Source: Chamaesiphon sp. 341R_metabat_111
Lineage (GTDB): Bacteria > Cyanobacteriota > Cyanobacteriia > Cyanobacteriales > Chamaesiphonaceae
Assembly (NCBI GenBank): GCA_025351825.1
Contig: JANXVE010000197.1
Location: 1-40,059 of the forward strand
Length of the DNA stretch: 40,059 bases
Reading direction: 5' to 3'
The translations under genes were made by a program, and so were the position numbers. The notes under the pieces are model-generated. The model was not told the origin of the DNA. It saw nothing but the letters and a program-made list of their open reading frames with translations, and ran no database searches. Below, in pieces: positions 8,641 to 16,580 of the stretch (position 1 is the stretch's first letter; each line of letters starts with the position of its first letter).

Positions 8641-8672
8641 GTTGTCTCGATCGAGATCGAGATCGAGACAAC
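8641..8672. repeat. Long palindrome between alaX and mtgA
   Basis: GTTGTCTCGATC (8641-8652) and GATCGAGACAAC (8661-8672) form a perfect 12-bp stem around GAGATCGA. It may end or attenuate the cysE-alaX transcript before mtgA, but no T-run follows on the minus strand. The GATCGA-rich sequence is also typical of cyanobacterial intergenic palindromes. Confidence 0.5.
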
Positions 8673-8764
8673 CCTATAAAATGGCTCAATAATTAGTTAC
8701 CCTGTTGATTTATTGATGGCTACTTACAAGATCGATTATTGAAATCTTTAACTCGATCAAAGCT

Positions 8765-9502
8765 TTACATAAATGAAATATAGATTCGATCTAGCGACTT
8801 GCCATGACTCTTGCGCCGAACGTTTACTACCCCAATGTCTTTGGCACTGCGGACATGAGTACCGCCGCAAGGCATAATGATGTCGCCATAACGCCAGTAG
8901 GAGATGTCTTTGGTGCTGGGGTCTGACTCCATGATGATGTCCTCGCCTCGATCGATTAAATCGTTGGTTAGGTTGGCTACTTCAGGAATCAGATCGGGAT
9001 TGAATTTGTTAGCGTAGTCTAGACGGGCACTTTCGTCATAGATATAGCAACCTTTGAGATAAAGTTTTTCCTCACGACCATAGATGCGATCGAGTGCGTG
9101 TAGGACGAAGTGAGTTGCGCTATGGTATCGCATTAATAAATGGCGATACGACCAGTCGATTTCCAGGCGAACTTTTTGTCCGACTTCAAAAGGCGCAGGT
9201 TGACTCAGTTGATGGACAACTACCGTATCAACTTGCACGACTGGAACTTCAATATCTGGGCGATTGATATAGATTACTTTCCCTGGTTGTTTTTGAACAT
9301 CTTTTACTTCGACACCATCGATCGATCCTCGATCTGCGACTTGCCCTCCTGACTCAGCATAGAATACCGTCTGGTCTAGTACTACTAAATCATCTTGGAC
9401 ATGCAAAACGGTTGCTTCGCATGAGGTTTGATAGGGATCGTCGATAAATAACTTCTGAGTGGGAGGTAATTTTGCTTGGTTGTTTAAAGTGAATGTTGCC
9501 AT
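8765..9502 (-). CDS. AlaX-type trans-editing protein (Ala-tRNA editing domain)
   Basis: A 245-residue free-standing editing domain related to alanyl-tRNA synthetase. The glycine-rich FYAESGGQVADRG motif lies at residues 47-59, and the zinc site is HSATH (H127, H131) plus CGGTH (C212, H216), all intact. AlaX-M proteins hydrolyse Ser- or Gly-tRNA(Ala). The gene follows a cysteine-synthase-like gene by 55 bp in what looks like one operon with cysE and a JAMM peptidase. That suggests it protects translation from a serine-like amino acid made or imported by the module; this link is inference. It is transposon cargo and so probably additional to the chromosomal AlaRS. Confidence 0.9.
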   Translation of the reverse strand: MATFTLNNQAKLPPTQKLFIDDPYQTSCEATVLHVQDDLVVLDQTVFYAESGGQVADRGSIDGVEVKDVQKQPGKVIYINRPDIEVPVVQVDTVVVHQLSQPAPFEVGQKVRLEIDWSYRHLLMRYHSATHFVLHALDRIYGREEKLYLKGCYIYDESARLDYANKFNPDLIPEVANLTNDLIDRGEDIIMESDPSTKDISYWRYGDIIMPCGGTHVRSAKDIGVVNVRRKSHGKSLDRIYISFM

Positions 9503-9557
9503 TGTCGTTACCTTGGTTGAGTGGTTTACATCTGAATTAGCGGGCGGATATTGGCTG

Positions 9558-10487
9558 TTATTTCAACAAGTCCAGGTAGTCAAATACTGAATCGTAAGCC
9601 ATTGTCAGAATATGGATTGGTTTGTCTAATTGTTTCCCCCTTAGCTCTTCAAATATTTTGGATACGGCGGCGAGATTTGCTCCACTAGAAAGTCCAACTA
9701 GCAGAGCTTCTTGCCTAGTCGCGGCAACCATCATTGCTAGTGACTCTTCATAAGTAACATCAATCATTCGATCGATAATCTCAAGGTTCAATACTTTCGG
9801 AATGACGCCAACGGCAAGCCCTTGAATTTGATGAAGCACAAATTTGTTGTCCAAAAGGTCACAGCCATACGGCTGTACGCCAACAATTTGCACTTGGGGA
9901 TATTCTTGCTTGAGGACTTCGCCGATTCCGGTAATATGACCACCAGTGCCAATTCCGCCCACAAAATAATCGATCGACAGATCCCGAAAATCTCTTAATA
10001 TTTCTGGGGCCGTTGTCTGGCGATGGATCTCAGGATTGGCTGGATTTTGACCTTGGTTTAACATTACATAGTCAGGATTTTCTAATTGAATCTCCATTGC
10101 TAATTCACCATGCGAGTTACCTCCTCGGCTACTGTCCGACAGGATTATCTCAACCCCAAATAGTTTCAGTTTTTTCTGTTTATCTGGGCTATAGTTGTCA
10201 GGAATTACCAGCACCACTCGATATCCAAGAATCGCGGCGGTCATTGCTATTCCTAATCCAGTATTTCCTCCAGTTGGTTCGAGAATGGTTTGTTCGGTAT
10301 TGCGCTTGAGAATACCTTCTCGTTCGGCAGCTAGTATCATGTTCGTGCCTGGTCGAATTTTATGGCTGCCGCCAGGATTAAAGGTTTCCATTTTCATGTA
10401 GACACGAATACCAGGGACACCAAAGAATTTACTAATTTCGATAACTGGCGTGTTACCGACAAGTTCGAGCATCGATGGATAAATCAT
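9558..10487 (-). CDS. Cysteine-synthase-like PLP enzyme (OASS/CBS family)
   Basis: A 309-residue fold type II PLP enzyme. The Schiff-base lysine is K43 in NPGGSHKIRPG, the substrate loop is PTGGNTGLG around 69-77, and the phosphate-binding loop is GGIGTGGHITG. Canonical O-acetylserine sulfhydrylases have SVKDR at the lysine; here it is SHKIR, as in some divergent subfamilies. The likely reaction is beta-replacement on O-acetylserine or a similar acceptor, since a serine acetyltransferase lies in the same cluster. The nucleophile may be sulfide, a thiocarboxylated carrier protein, or ammonia/amine as in SbnA-like enzymes. It starts 20 bp after the JAMM gene. The substrate is not determinable from sequence. 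Confidence 0.85.
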   Translation of the reverse strand: MIYPSMLELVGNTPVIEISKFFGVPGIRVYMKMETFNPGGSHKIRPGTNMILAAEREGILKRNTEQTILEPTGGNTGLGIAMTAAILGYRVVLVIPDNYSPDKQKKLKLFGVEIILSDSSRGGNSHGELAMEIQLENPDYVMLNQGQNPANPEIHRQTTAPEILRDFRDLSIDYFVGGIGTGGHITGIGEVLKQEYPQVQIVGVQPYGCDLLDNKFVLHQIQGLAVGVIPKVLNLEIIDRMIDVTYEESLAMMVAATRQEALLVGLSSGANLAAVSKIFEELRGKQLDKPIHILTMAYDSVFDYLDLLK

Positions 10488-10507
10488 AGGTTGTTTCTCC
10501 TAAAAAG

Positions 10508-10999
10508 TTATTTATCGTTGTTGCCAGGGAGAACGGCGATCAATTCGTAGTCACCGTTAATAAATCTGAAAAGTTTGGAGCAAATTACGCTGCTGCTTTG
10601 AACGTCAATTACTAGGTGATCGACTGAATAGATGGGTTCGCCATCGAATAGGGCGTTCTGTTTGTCTTCGTCGCTAAAGTAGGCACCCACATCAGGGTGA
10701 GAGTGATAGATGATCTTTACGGGATTAGTTGAATCAACGTTTCGGCTTAAAAACAGTGCATCCTGGGCTGAGAAGGTGAAGCCATTGGTTGAGTTTCTAG
10801 GATGGGTTACTGGGTCTAGCCGATGTAAATAGTCCTGAACGTTTTCACAGGACCGGATGCCTCGTTTTAGGATTAAGCCACAGCATTCAGTGGGGTAGCT
10901 ATCGAGAGCTAATGAATAAATTTCCTTAATTGAATCTCCTGAGATTAGATAGTTGAGTTCTTGCGTTACCTTTAAATCGATCGTGTAGATATATTTCAT
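10508..10999 (-). CDS. JAMM/MPN+ metallopeptidase (Mec+-like)
   Basis: A 163-residue single-domain JAMM protein with the full zinc site: E38 in TECCG, then H99-S-H101-x7-S109-x2-D112 in HSHPDVGAYFSDED. Bacterial proteins of this size next to cysteine synthases (mycobacterial Mec+) release cysteine from a ubiquitin-like sulfur carrier (CysO). Here the cysteine-synthase-like gene is directly downstream, and a serine acetyltransferase is 98 bp upstream, which fits that role. No ThiS/CysO-like carrier ending in Gly-Gly is visible in the element. An alternative is a deconjugating or processing peptidase of another small-molecule pathway. Confidence 0.88.
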   Translation of the reverse strand: MKYIYTIDLKVTQELNYLISGDSIKEIYSLALDSYPTECCGLILKRGIRSCENVQDYLHRLDPVTHPRNSTNGFTFSAQDALFLSRNVDSTNPVKIIYHSHPDVGAYFSDEDKQNALFDGEPIYSVDHLVIDVQSSSVICSKLFRFINGDYELIAVLPGNNDK

Positions 11000-11097
11000 G
11001 ACTACTATTGCCGCTAGAATTTGGAAAGTAGATTAAGGCTAAGATGCAGATAAATCAGGCATCCTAGCGATTCAAAATACAAGTAATCGAGTATTAT

Positions 11098-11856
11098 CTA
11101 CTGGCGTGGGAAAATTTGATTAAATCCGCGCCGCACTAGCGAAAATGGTGGAACATCTTTCGTCACTACTGCATATGGTTGGACAATCACATCATTGCCA
11201 ACATGAATGCGTCCAAGGATATTAACGTGTCCACAGACTTGCACTCGATCTCCAATAATGGGGTGACGCTGAATAGGTAAATTACCTTCAGCCCCTCTCG
11301 CCCCAATTGTTATACAATTCAAGAAGTAGCAATCCTGACCTATAACGGCGGTTTCACCGATCACTACACCCCATCCATGATCCACTACAAATCCAGATCC
11401 TATCTGTGCTGATGGATTTATCTCGATTCCAGCCGGAAACTTGGCTGCCTCCGAGATCTTCCGTGCCATTTTTTCGAGGTATGTAACATCTTTGGAATTT
11501 TCGCGTTTGCCTAGCTTGTCTAGTTCATGCGCGATTCGATGCTGAAACAGGGAATGAAAGGTCGAATAAGTTTCAAATACATGTTTCCAGCATCCTCGCG
11601 CTGCTGGATCTTTCCCCGCGAAGGCAATTAAATCTTCTCGGCTGTGGTTAACAACAGGATTGTAGATAAGGCGAAGTAATGTTTGCGCCTCTTTCCGAGG
11701 CAAATAGTTAAGTAAAGTCTTATAAACTCCCCCCTTGATTGCCAGATCGATATTGATGGTGTGCGGATCGCTCCCTATCGTGTGGTTTACCGGATCGATT
11801 AATAAGTGATTTCCTGAGTGGACTGTTCGATTTTCACGAGTTATGATTGCATTCAT
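11098..11856 (-). CDS. cysE: Serine O-acetyltransferase
   Basis: A left-handed beta-helix acetyltransferase of 252 residues, counted from ATG 11856. An upstream TTG frame exists, but ATG 11856 has a GGAG box 10 bp before it. An N-terminal helical CysE region (LINYLP, VVNHSR, AFAGKDPAARG) precedes hexapeptide repeats including IGSGFVVDHGWGVVIGETAVIG and ITIGARGAEG, with the conserved Asp-His pair (VDHGWG). It makes O-acetylserine from serine and acetyl-CoA. The C-terminus (GFNQIFPRQ) does not end in the isoleucine by which CysE normally docks into CysK, so a classical cysteine synthase complex with the neighbouring enzyme is doubtful. It is the first gene of the minus-strand cargo cluster. Confidence 0.88.
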   Translation of the reverse strand: MNAIITRENRTVHSGNHLLIDPVNHTIGSDPHTINIDLAIKGGVYKTLLNYLPRKEAQTLLRLIYNPVVNHSREDLIAFAGKDPAARGCWKHVFETYSTFHSLFQHRIAHELDKLGKRENSKDVTYLEKMARKISEAAKFPAGIEINPSAQIGSGFVVDHGWGVVIGETAVIGQDCYFLNCITIGARGAEGNLPIQRHPIIGDRVQVCGHVNILGRIHVGNDVIVQPYAVVTKDVPPFSLVRRGFNQIFPRQ

Positions 11857-11907
11857 ACATCTATTGCTCCAATTAAGGTAATAGAAGTCGTGCGAGGGAG
11901 GTACCAA

Positions 11908-12085
11908 TGCCCACGCATAACTTACAAAACAAAGTCCGAAATACCACTAGGCACTGATAATGCTGAGGTGGTATTTTATTTTTAGCACATGGGAAACAAA
12001 AAAGATAGCTTTTTACGTCAAATTAAATATAGCTTTTAAAGACATATTCGGATATGATGAGGCTATATTATGACGTATCAGCACT
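11908..12085. promoter_or_regulatory. Divergent promoter region between cysE cluster and HTH-fusion/ABC operon
   Basis: This ~180-bp AT-rich region separates the two divergent cargo operons. AAGACATATTCGG at 12039-12051 recurs exactly at 16206-16218, after the end of the ABC operon. TGAGGTGGTATTTTAT (about 11961) and TGAGGCTATATTATG (about 12058) resemble TGAGGTAGTAATTTAT near 16233. These repeats may be operators for the HTH protein encoded just to the right. No clear -35/-10 pair stands out. Confidence 0.35.
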
Positions 12086-13879
12086 ATGAATGAAGTAAAA
12101 AAACGCGGAAGACCAGCAAAAGCTGACAGTTCAGAAGCTCGACAAGATCTGTCCATCCAAAAAGGGTGTCCAGGATTCATGACAATACTTGAAAAATACT
12201 TAAAACAAGCAGATTGGACAAAAACGGATTTGATGTCAGCTATTGATATAGGGAATACACAGCTTTATCGTTGGATTAGCGGTCGGAGTAATATCAGTAA
12301 AGCGACAGTTAATCGAATTGCTGTGAAGCTAGCCAAGAGACTGGACGACGTTTTTGGCAGTTCGCATGGCAATTCTTATTCAGCAACTGATGCTATTGAT
12401 AGCCTATTAAATGAGTTGCTGGATGCTGCCGGATTTGCAGGTTCGGTTAAAGGCAAGTCTGGTGATGATTGCTGGAACAAAATTGCTGAAACCAAACGGT
12501 GGAAGCTTGGCTACACAGATGTTCCAGGATGGTCTACCCGTCAAGACAAAGAAGGTAATCAACAGAAAACCAAACCAATAGGGGACGCGATTGAATATGG
12601 AGAGAATATTGGAAGATTGCTGGGGTTAGAAACAGAATGGGTATATCTTAACTTTGATGAAATGCCTGTAGCTATTCGTCAAAGACAAGTAGATGGGATT
12701 GCACCGTTAATGGTAGCTTTGCCTGGAAGATTGTTTGATTATAGCTTTTCAGATCCATGCGGATCTCATAAATTTACTCTCACTGCTATTACAGATCGTG
12801 AGTTGGTCAATGGAGCAAGGAGCTTAGAGGATCTACCCCAAAATGAAATAGAGTTAATTTATGTAGAAGGTGAGTTAGGCGACTGGGGCAGAAAAATTCT
12901 GTCTCAGTATCGGAGCAAGGGTTATCCTAATGCTAGCCAAGCTGTTTTTCACATAAAAAAAGTAATTAAACGGAAGCAATCAATAATTCCAGTTCTGTTA
13001 ATTGATAATGCCACTGGAGACTTTTTGATTGAAGAAGAAAATTCTTTATCACTGTTAACGCTCACAATTCAACGGATCAAGATGGAATCTTTCAATGCTT
13101 TTGCTTTTAATCCAGATGAGCAAAGATTGGTAGCAGCAGTTAACCAAGCTATTTCTGTATTCCCGATATTTCTCGAACCTTTATCCGTTTCAAACAAGAG
13201 TTCTGTCGATCATTTGATTAACAGTATTATGGATCGAGAAAAATCAATGATTACCGAATTAAAAATCAGAGATGTATTGAGTTCAGTTACAAGCAAAGGT
13301 GATACAGTTGAATTCAGTGAAGCTTTTCACTTTATTCGGCACGAATTTTGTCGCTTGAATTTCATAGTAGGTGCAAGATGTCCAAACAATGAACTTATCT
13401 GGGCAGGTTTAGCAAAAAACTTAATTGAAGAATTAGGTGGAAAGCAAGGGTCTACTCATAATCAGCTATATCGTGATTTTCTTCGATGTGTTGCTGCTAG
13501 ACCCGAAGAAAAATTAGAATGTCCTAAATTCGCACAAGACTTTAACGACACTTGGGAAAATTTTGCTCGTCATGCTCCACTGATGGAATCCCTCTCAGCG
13601 ATCGCAATCTATGAGATTTTTGACGTTCCAGATTATCGCCTGTTTCTAGAAGTATTAGAACAGGCAAAAATCCCTGAATCAGGTTTGACATTCTTCCGCG
13701 TCCACGCCAACGCTCATCACTTTGAAATGTTTGAAGATACCGTCGAATGGATTCTTCAGCAAGAAGGTGGTCAAGAAGCCTTCGATAAGGCTACCGAGTT
13801 TGTATTCGAGACTCAACGAAAGATGTGGATTGGTTTAACTGAATGCCTCCAATCAAAACAACTAGTAACCGCCAATTAA
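12086..13879 (+). CDS. AT-hook/HTH + substrate-binding-like + haem-oxygenase-like diiron oxidase fusion
   Basis: A 597-residue cytoplasmic protein with four parts. Residues 5-11 (KKRGRPAK) look like an AT-hook. Residues ~30-90 form an XRE/Cro-like HTH (TKTDLMSAIDIGNTQLYRWISG). Residues ~135-300 resemble a type 2 periplasmic binding protein core of the amino-acid (SBP_bac_3) kind (VAIRQRQVDGIAPLMVALP, DYSFSDP) without a signal peptide. Residues ~375-590 resemble the haem-oxygenase-like diiron oxidase/CADD/BesC group: NLIEELGG...H with E448 and H458, then ESLSAIAIYEIFDVP and FFRVHANAHHFE. The usual last motif HxxxDxxH reads H540-x3-H544-x2-E547. It heads an operon with an amino-acid ABC importer, so the middle domain may sense the imported ligand and the oxidase act on it; both are inference. 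Confidence 0.75.
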   Translation: MNEVKKRGRPAKADSSEARQDLSIQKGCPGFMTILEKYLKQADWTKTDLMSAIDIGNTQLYRWISGRSNISKATVNRIAVKLAKRLDDVFGSSHGNSYSATDAIDSLLNELLDAAGFAGSVKGKSGDDCWNKIAETKRWKLGYTDVPGWSTRQDKEGNQQKTKPIGDAIEYGENIGRLLGLETEWVYLNFDEMPVAIRQRQVDGIAPLMVALPGRLFDYSFSDPCGSHKFTLTAITDRELVNGARSLEDLPQNEIELIYVEGELGDWGRKILSQYRSKGYPNASQAVFHIKKVIKRKQSIIPVLLIDNATGDFLIEEENSLSLLTLTIQRIKMESFNAFAFNPDEQRLVAAVNQAISVFPIFLEPLSVSNKSSVDHLINSIMDREKSMITELKIRDVLSSVTSKGDTVEFSEAFHFIRHEFCRLNFIVGARCPNNELIWAGLAKNLIEELGGKQGSTHNQLYRDFLRCVAARPEEKLECPKFAQDFNDTWENFARHAPLMESLSAIAIYEIFDVPDYRLFLEVLEQAKIPESGLTFFRVHANAHHFEMFEDTVEWILQQEGGQEAFDKATEFVFETQRKMWIGLTECLQSKQLVTAN

Positions 13880-13902
13880 AACCTAAAAACTAGAGAGATA
13901 GA

Positions 13903-14775
13903 ATGTTAAAAAAATCACTGCTCAGGTATGTGCTAATCGGATTGTCACTATTTAGTGTCCTGATTTTTAACTTAGCTGGATGTACCAATAGTAATGTTAC
14001 GCCGCCCACCGCTACCGCTAGCACATCCATCATGGATCGAGCGGCAACCGATAGCAAAGTCAAAATCGGCTACCTAGTTTTTCCCCCAGCAATTACCAAA
14101 AATCCAACCAGTGGGGAAATTGGCGGACATCTAATCGATACCATCAAAGAGATTGCTCGACTCAGTAAATGGACACCTGAATTTGTCGAAACAGATTGGG
14201 CGGGGTTTACCACTGGCTTAGATTCTGGTCGGTTTGACATCTCCGTCGTCCCGACTTTTGTGACAGTGCCTAGAGCATTGTCTATCTACTTTACCAAGCC
14301 GCTATTCTTCGCTGGCAACAGTGCGATCGTCCGTGCTGGTGAAACTAAAATTACCACCCTCGCCAGCATCGACAAGCCCGAAATTAGAGTTGCCGTTACC
14401 CAAGGTGAAGCGGGAGATGAATACGCCAAGGCAAACTTTAAAAAAGCCAAGATTACCAGCTTTCCAGGCAGCGACCAATCTGCCGCCTTTCAAGCTGTAG
14501 TTGCCGGACGCGCCGATATTGCTCTCGGTGATGCCTATGCTACCGCCCAGTTCGCTAAAGCCAATGCTGCCAAAGTCAAAGACCTATTTGCCGATAAACC
14601 CTACAATCTCACCCCCGTCTCCTGGGCAGTGAAAAAAGGCGACGACAAATTACTCAACTTCCTCAATAGCAGCATCGAAGCCCTCGATTATCAAGGACGC
14701 TTGCGCGAATTTGAGCAAAAAGCAGGTGCTAACTGGTTGCATCCAAAGAAAGTCTTGGAATTCACTAAAGGCTAA
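13903..14775 (+). CDS. Amino-acid-type ABC transporter substrate-binding lipoprotein
   Basis: A 290-residue extracytoplasmic solute receptor of SBP family 3. Residues 1-26 form a signal peptide ending in the lipobox LAGC, so Cys27 is lipidated. A Thr/Ala-rich linker precedes the binding domain: KIGYLVFPPAI at the start, GGHLIDTIKEIARLSKWTPEFVETDWAGFTTGL, then the hinge/second lobe VAVTQGEAGDEYA. The family binds polar amino acids; an acidic or hydrophobic side chain cannot be read off. It follows the fusion gene by 23 bp and precedes the permease by 6 bp. Its domain resembles the middle domain of the fusion protein. Confidence 0.88.
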   Translation: MLKKSLLRYVLIGLSLFSVLIFNLAGCTNSNVTPPTATASTSIMDRAATDSKVKIGYLVFPPAITKNPTSGEIGGHLIDTIKEIARLSKWTPEFVETDWAGFTTGLDSGRFDISVVPTFVTVPRALSIYFTKPLFFAGNSAIVRAGETKITTLASIDKPEIRVAVTQGEAGDEYAKANFKKAKITSFPGSDQSAAFQAVVAGRADIALGDAYATAQFAKANAAKVKDLFADKPYNLTPVSWAVKKGDDKLLNFLNSSIEALDYQGRLREFEQKAGANWLHPKKVLEFTKG

Positions 14776-14781
14776 AACCTC

Positions 14782-15456
14782 ATGGGCTGGAATTTTGCGG
14801 TCATGTGGAATAGTTTCCTGCCCCTGTGCCTTGCCATGCTCACCACCATTTGGATTAGCATTGGCACCATTGCGCTCGGCACGATTTTAGGGGTGCTGCT
14901 GGGGATTCTATCCCTCACCTCAAATCAATTTGCCTCCAAATTAGCACAGGCATTTATCGAACTATTCCTTGCCTTACCAGCCCTGGTGATTCTCGTCTGG
15001 CTCTACTATAGTTTGCCGCTGATTTTCCCTGGCTTCATCTTGAGCGGCGATGCCTGTGCCGTGTTGGGGCTGGGTCTGAGTTTATCCGCCTTTGTTGCCG
15101 ATATTATTCGAGGTGGCATCAATGCTATCCCCGCAGGGGAATTAGAAGTTGCCTATTGTACGGGAATGACTCGATTCCAAGCCATCCGCTACATCCTCAT
15201 CCCCCAAGTCCTCCAACGCTCTTGGTTGCCGCTGATGGGGCAATATCTAACCACCTACAAGTTTTCGACTCTAGCTTCAGTCATCGCCGTCCCCGAAATC
15301 CTGCATACAGCTAATGCGATCATCGCTCAAACCTATCGCCCATTGGAGATCTACTCGATCGTTGCCTTCCTGTTCGTCATCACAATTATGCCCCTCAACC
15401 TGCTGCTCCGCAGACTTCAGCGAGTCAGCAACCTTGGCGGCATGGAGAAAATTTAG
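14782..15456 (+). CDS. Amino-acid ABC transporter permease (HisM/GlnP type)
   Basis: A 224-residue inner-membrane permease with about five hydrophobic helices (TTIWISIGTIALGTILGVLLG, LALPALVILVWLYYSLPLIF, and three more). The cytoplasmic EAA loop ELEVAYCTGMTRFQAIRYILIP contacts the ATPase. A single permease gene is present, so a homodimer is expected. It is 6 bp from both neighbours. Confidence 0.9.
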   Translation: MGWNFAVMWNSFLPLCLAMLTTIWISIGTIALGTILGVLLGILSLTSNQFASKLAQAFIELFLALPALVILVWLYYSLPLIFPGFILSGDACAVLGLGLSLSAFVADIIRGGINAIPAGELEVAYCTGMTRFQAIRYILIPQVLQRSWLPLMGQYLTTYKFSTLASVIAVPEILHTANAIIAQTYRPLEIYSIVAFLFVITIMPLNLLLRRLQRVSNLGGMEKI

Positions 15457-15461
15457 TCCCT

Positions 15462-16142
15462 ATGGCAGAAGTACTCCTCCGACTCGAAAACATCCAAAAA
15501 AGAATCGCTGGCACCACCATCTTCGATAACGTCAGTCTGACACTCGATCGCGGTGACAGCCTGCTAATTCGTGGCAAAAGTGGCTGTGGCAAAACCACAC
15601 TGCTCAGATGTATCGCCCTGCTAGAACAGATCGATCGCGGACAAATCTCCTTCGACGGTAAAGTAGTCTCGGAAAAAGGTGTACTCGATCGATCCAAGCA
15701 CAAACCCGAAATTGGCATGGTGTTCCAGCAACTCTACCTATGGCCGCATCTCACAGTCCTAGACAATGTATCTCTCCCTCTCCATTTGCGCCAAGGCGGA
15801 CACAAAAAACTAGCCGATGGACTCGCGATCAAAAAGCTTTCCCAACTCGGCGTAATCGACAAAGAACAAGCCTATCCCCATCAACTCTCAGGCGGACAAA
15901 GACAGCGGGTTGCCCTGGCCAGAGCCTTAGTCCATTCCCCCAGCATTCTCCTCCTCGATGAAATCACCGCAAACCTAGACCCCGAAACCGCCAGCGTCGT
16001 TCTCGAACTCGTTGAGAAAATTATCATCTCCGGTACTACCGTCATCATGATTTCTCACCTACCCGTCACCTCTCCAGCCTGGATGTACGAACTCAACGCC
16101 AGCAACTGGGCATTGGAGAAAAGACAACAGAGTAATGGCTGA
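15462..16142 (+). CDS. Amino-acid ABC transporter ATP-binding protein (GlnQ type)
   Basis: A 226-residue ABC ATPase with a complete set of motifs: Walker A GKSGCGKTT, Q-loop VFQQLYLWPHLTVLDN, signature LSGGQRQRV, Walker B LLLDEITANLD, and H-loop MISHLP. It is the energising subunit of the importer encoded just upstream. It is shorter than the ~240 residues of typical GlnQ and lacks the usual DEP Walker B proline (DEI here). It is the last gene of the operon; 440 bp without a gene follow. Confidence 0.9.
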   Translation: MAEVLLRLENIQKRIAGTTIFDNVSLTLDRGDSLLIRGKSGCGKTTLLRCIALLEQIDRGQISFDGKVVSEKGVLDRSKHKPEIGMVFQQLYLWPHLTVLDNVSLPLHLRQGGHKKLADGLAIKKLSQLGVIDKEQAYPHQLSGGQRQRVALARALVHSPSILLLDEITANLDPETASVVLELVEKIIISGTTVIMISHLPVTSPAWMYELNASNWALEKRQQSNG

Positions 16143-16580
16143 AATTAATGAACCGGCGCAATACTAGTTTACAAATGTGTGTAACGACGATTTTACCGTT
16201 ATCACAAGACATATTCGGCTACTGTTTAGACGGTTGAGGTAGTAATTTATCGACATCTCAGCTTCGTGAGATGACGCTTCTGGGAGCTAGAATGGGTAAG
16301 CTTACTAAAGAAACCACTTAACTTGCTTATTTAGCTACACATTACTTCTCAATTCCGAATGCTGTGTGTAAAATTGAGGTAAGTTAATAATCTATCAAAA
16401 AATATATTTCACAAGTATACATACAATATATACCTTCTCAGTGACGCATCCAAAACCTTGTGTACCTTTCGGGCAGAAGTTTTTAGGCATTGTATATATC
16501 TAAATCACAGACCTAGTTATTATTTAATTAGTAAATATGTTCTTACCTATTGAGCTTAAACGGTTTCCCATAGATGAACA
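16143..16580. other. Non-coding gap between the ABC operon and the TIGR04255 cassette
   Basis: No credible ORF lies here. It contains a second copy of AAGACATATTCGG (16206-16218) and a perfect hairpin CATCTCA-GCTTCG-TGAGATG at 16254-16273 that could end the ABC transcript. An AT-rich stretch (16380-16580) probably carries the promoter of the next operon. Base composition drops sharply in GC from about 16300 onward, suggesting a cargo junction. Confidence 0.5.
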
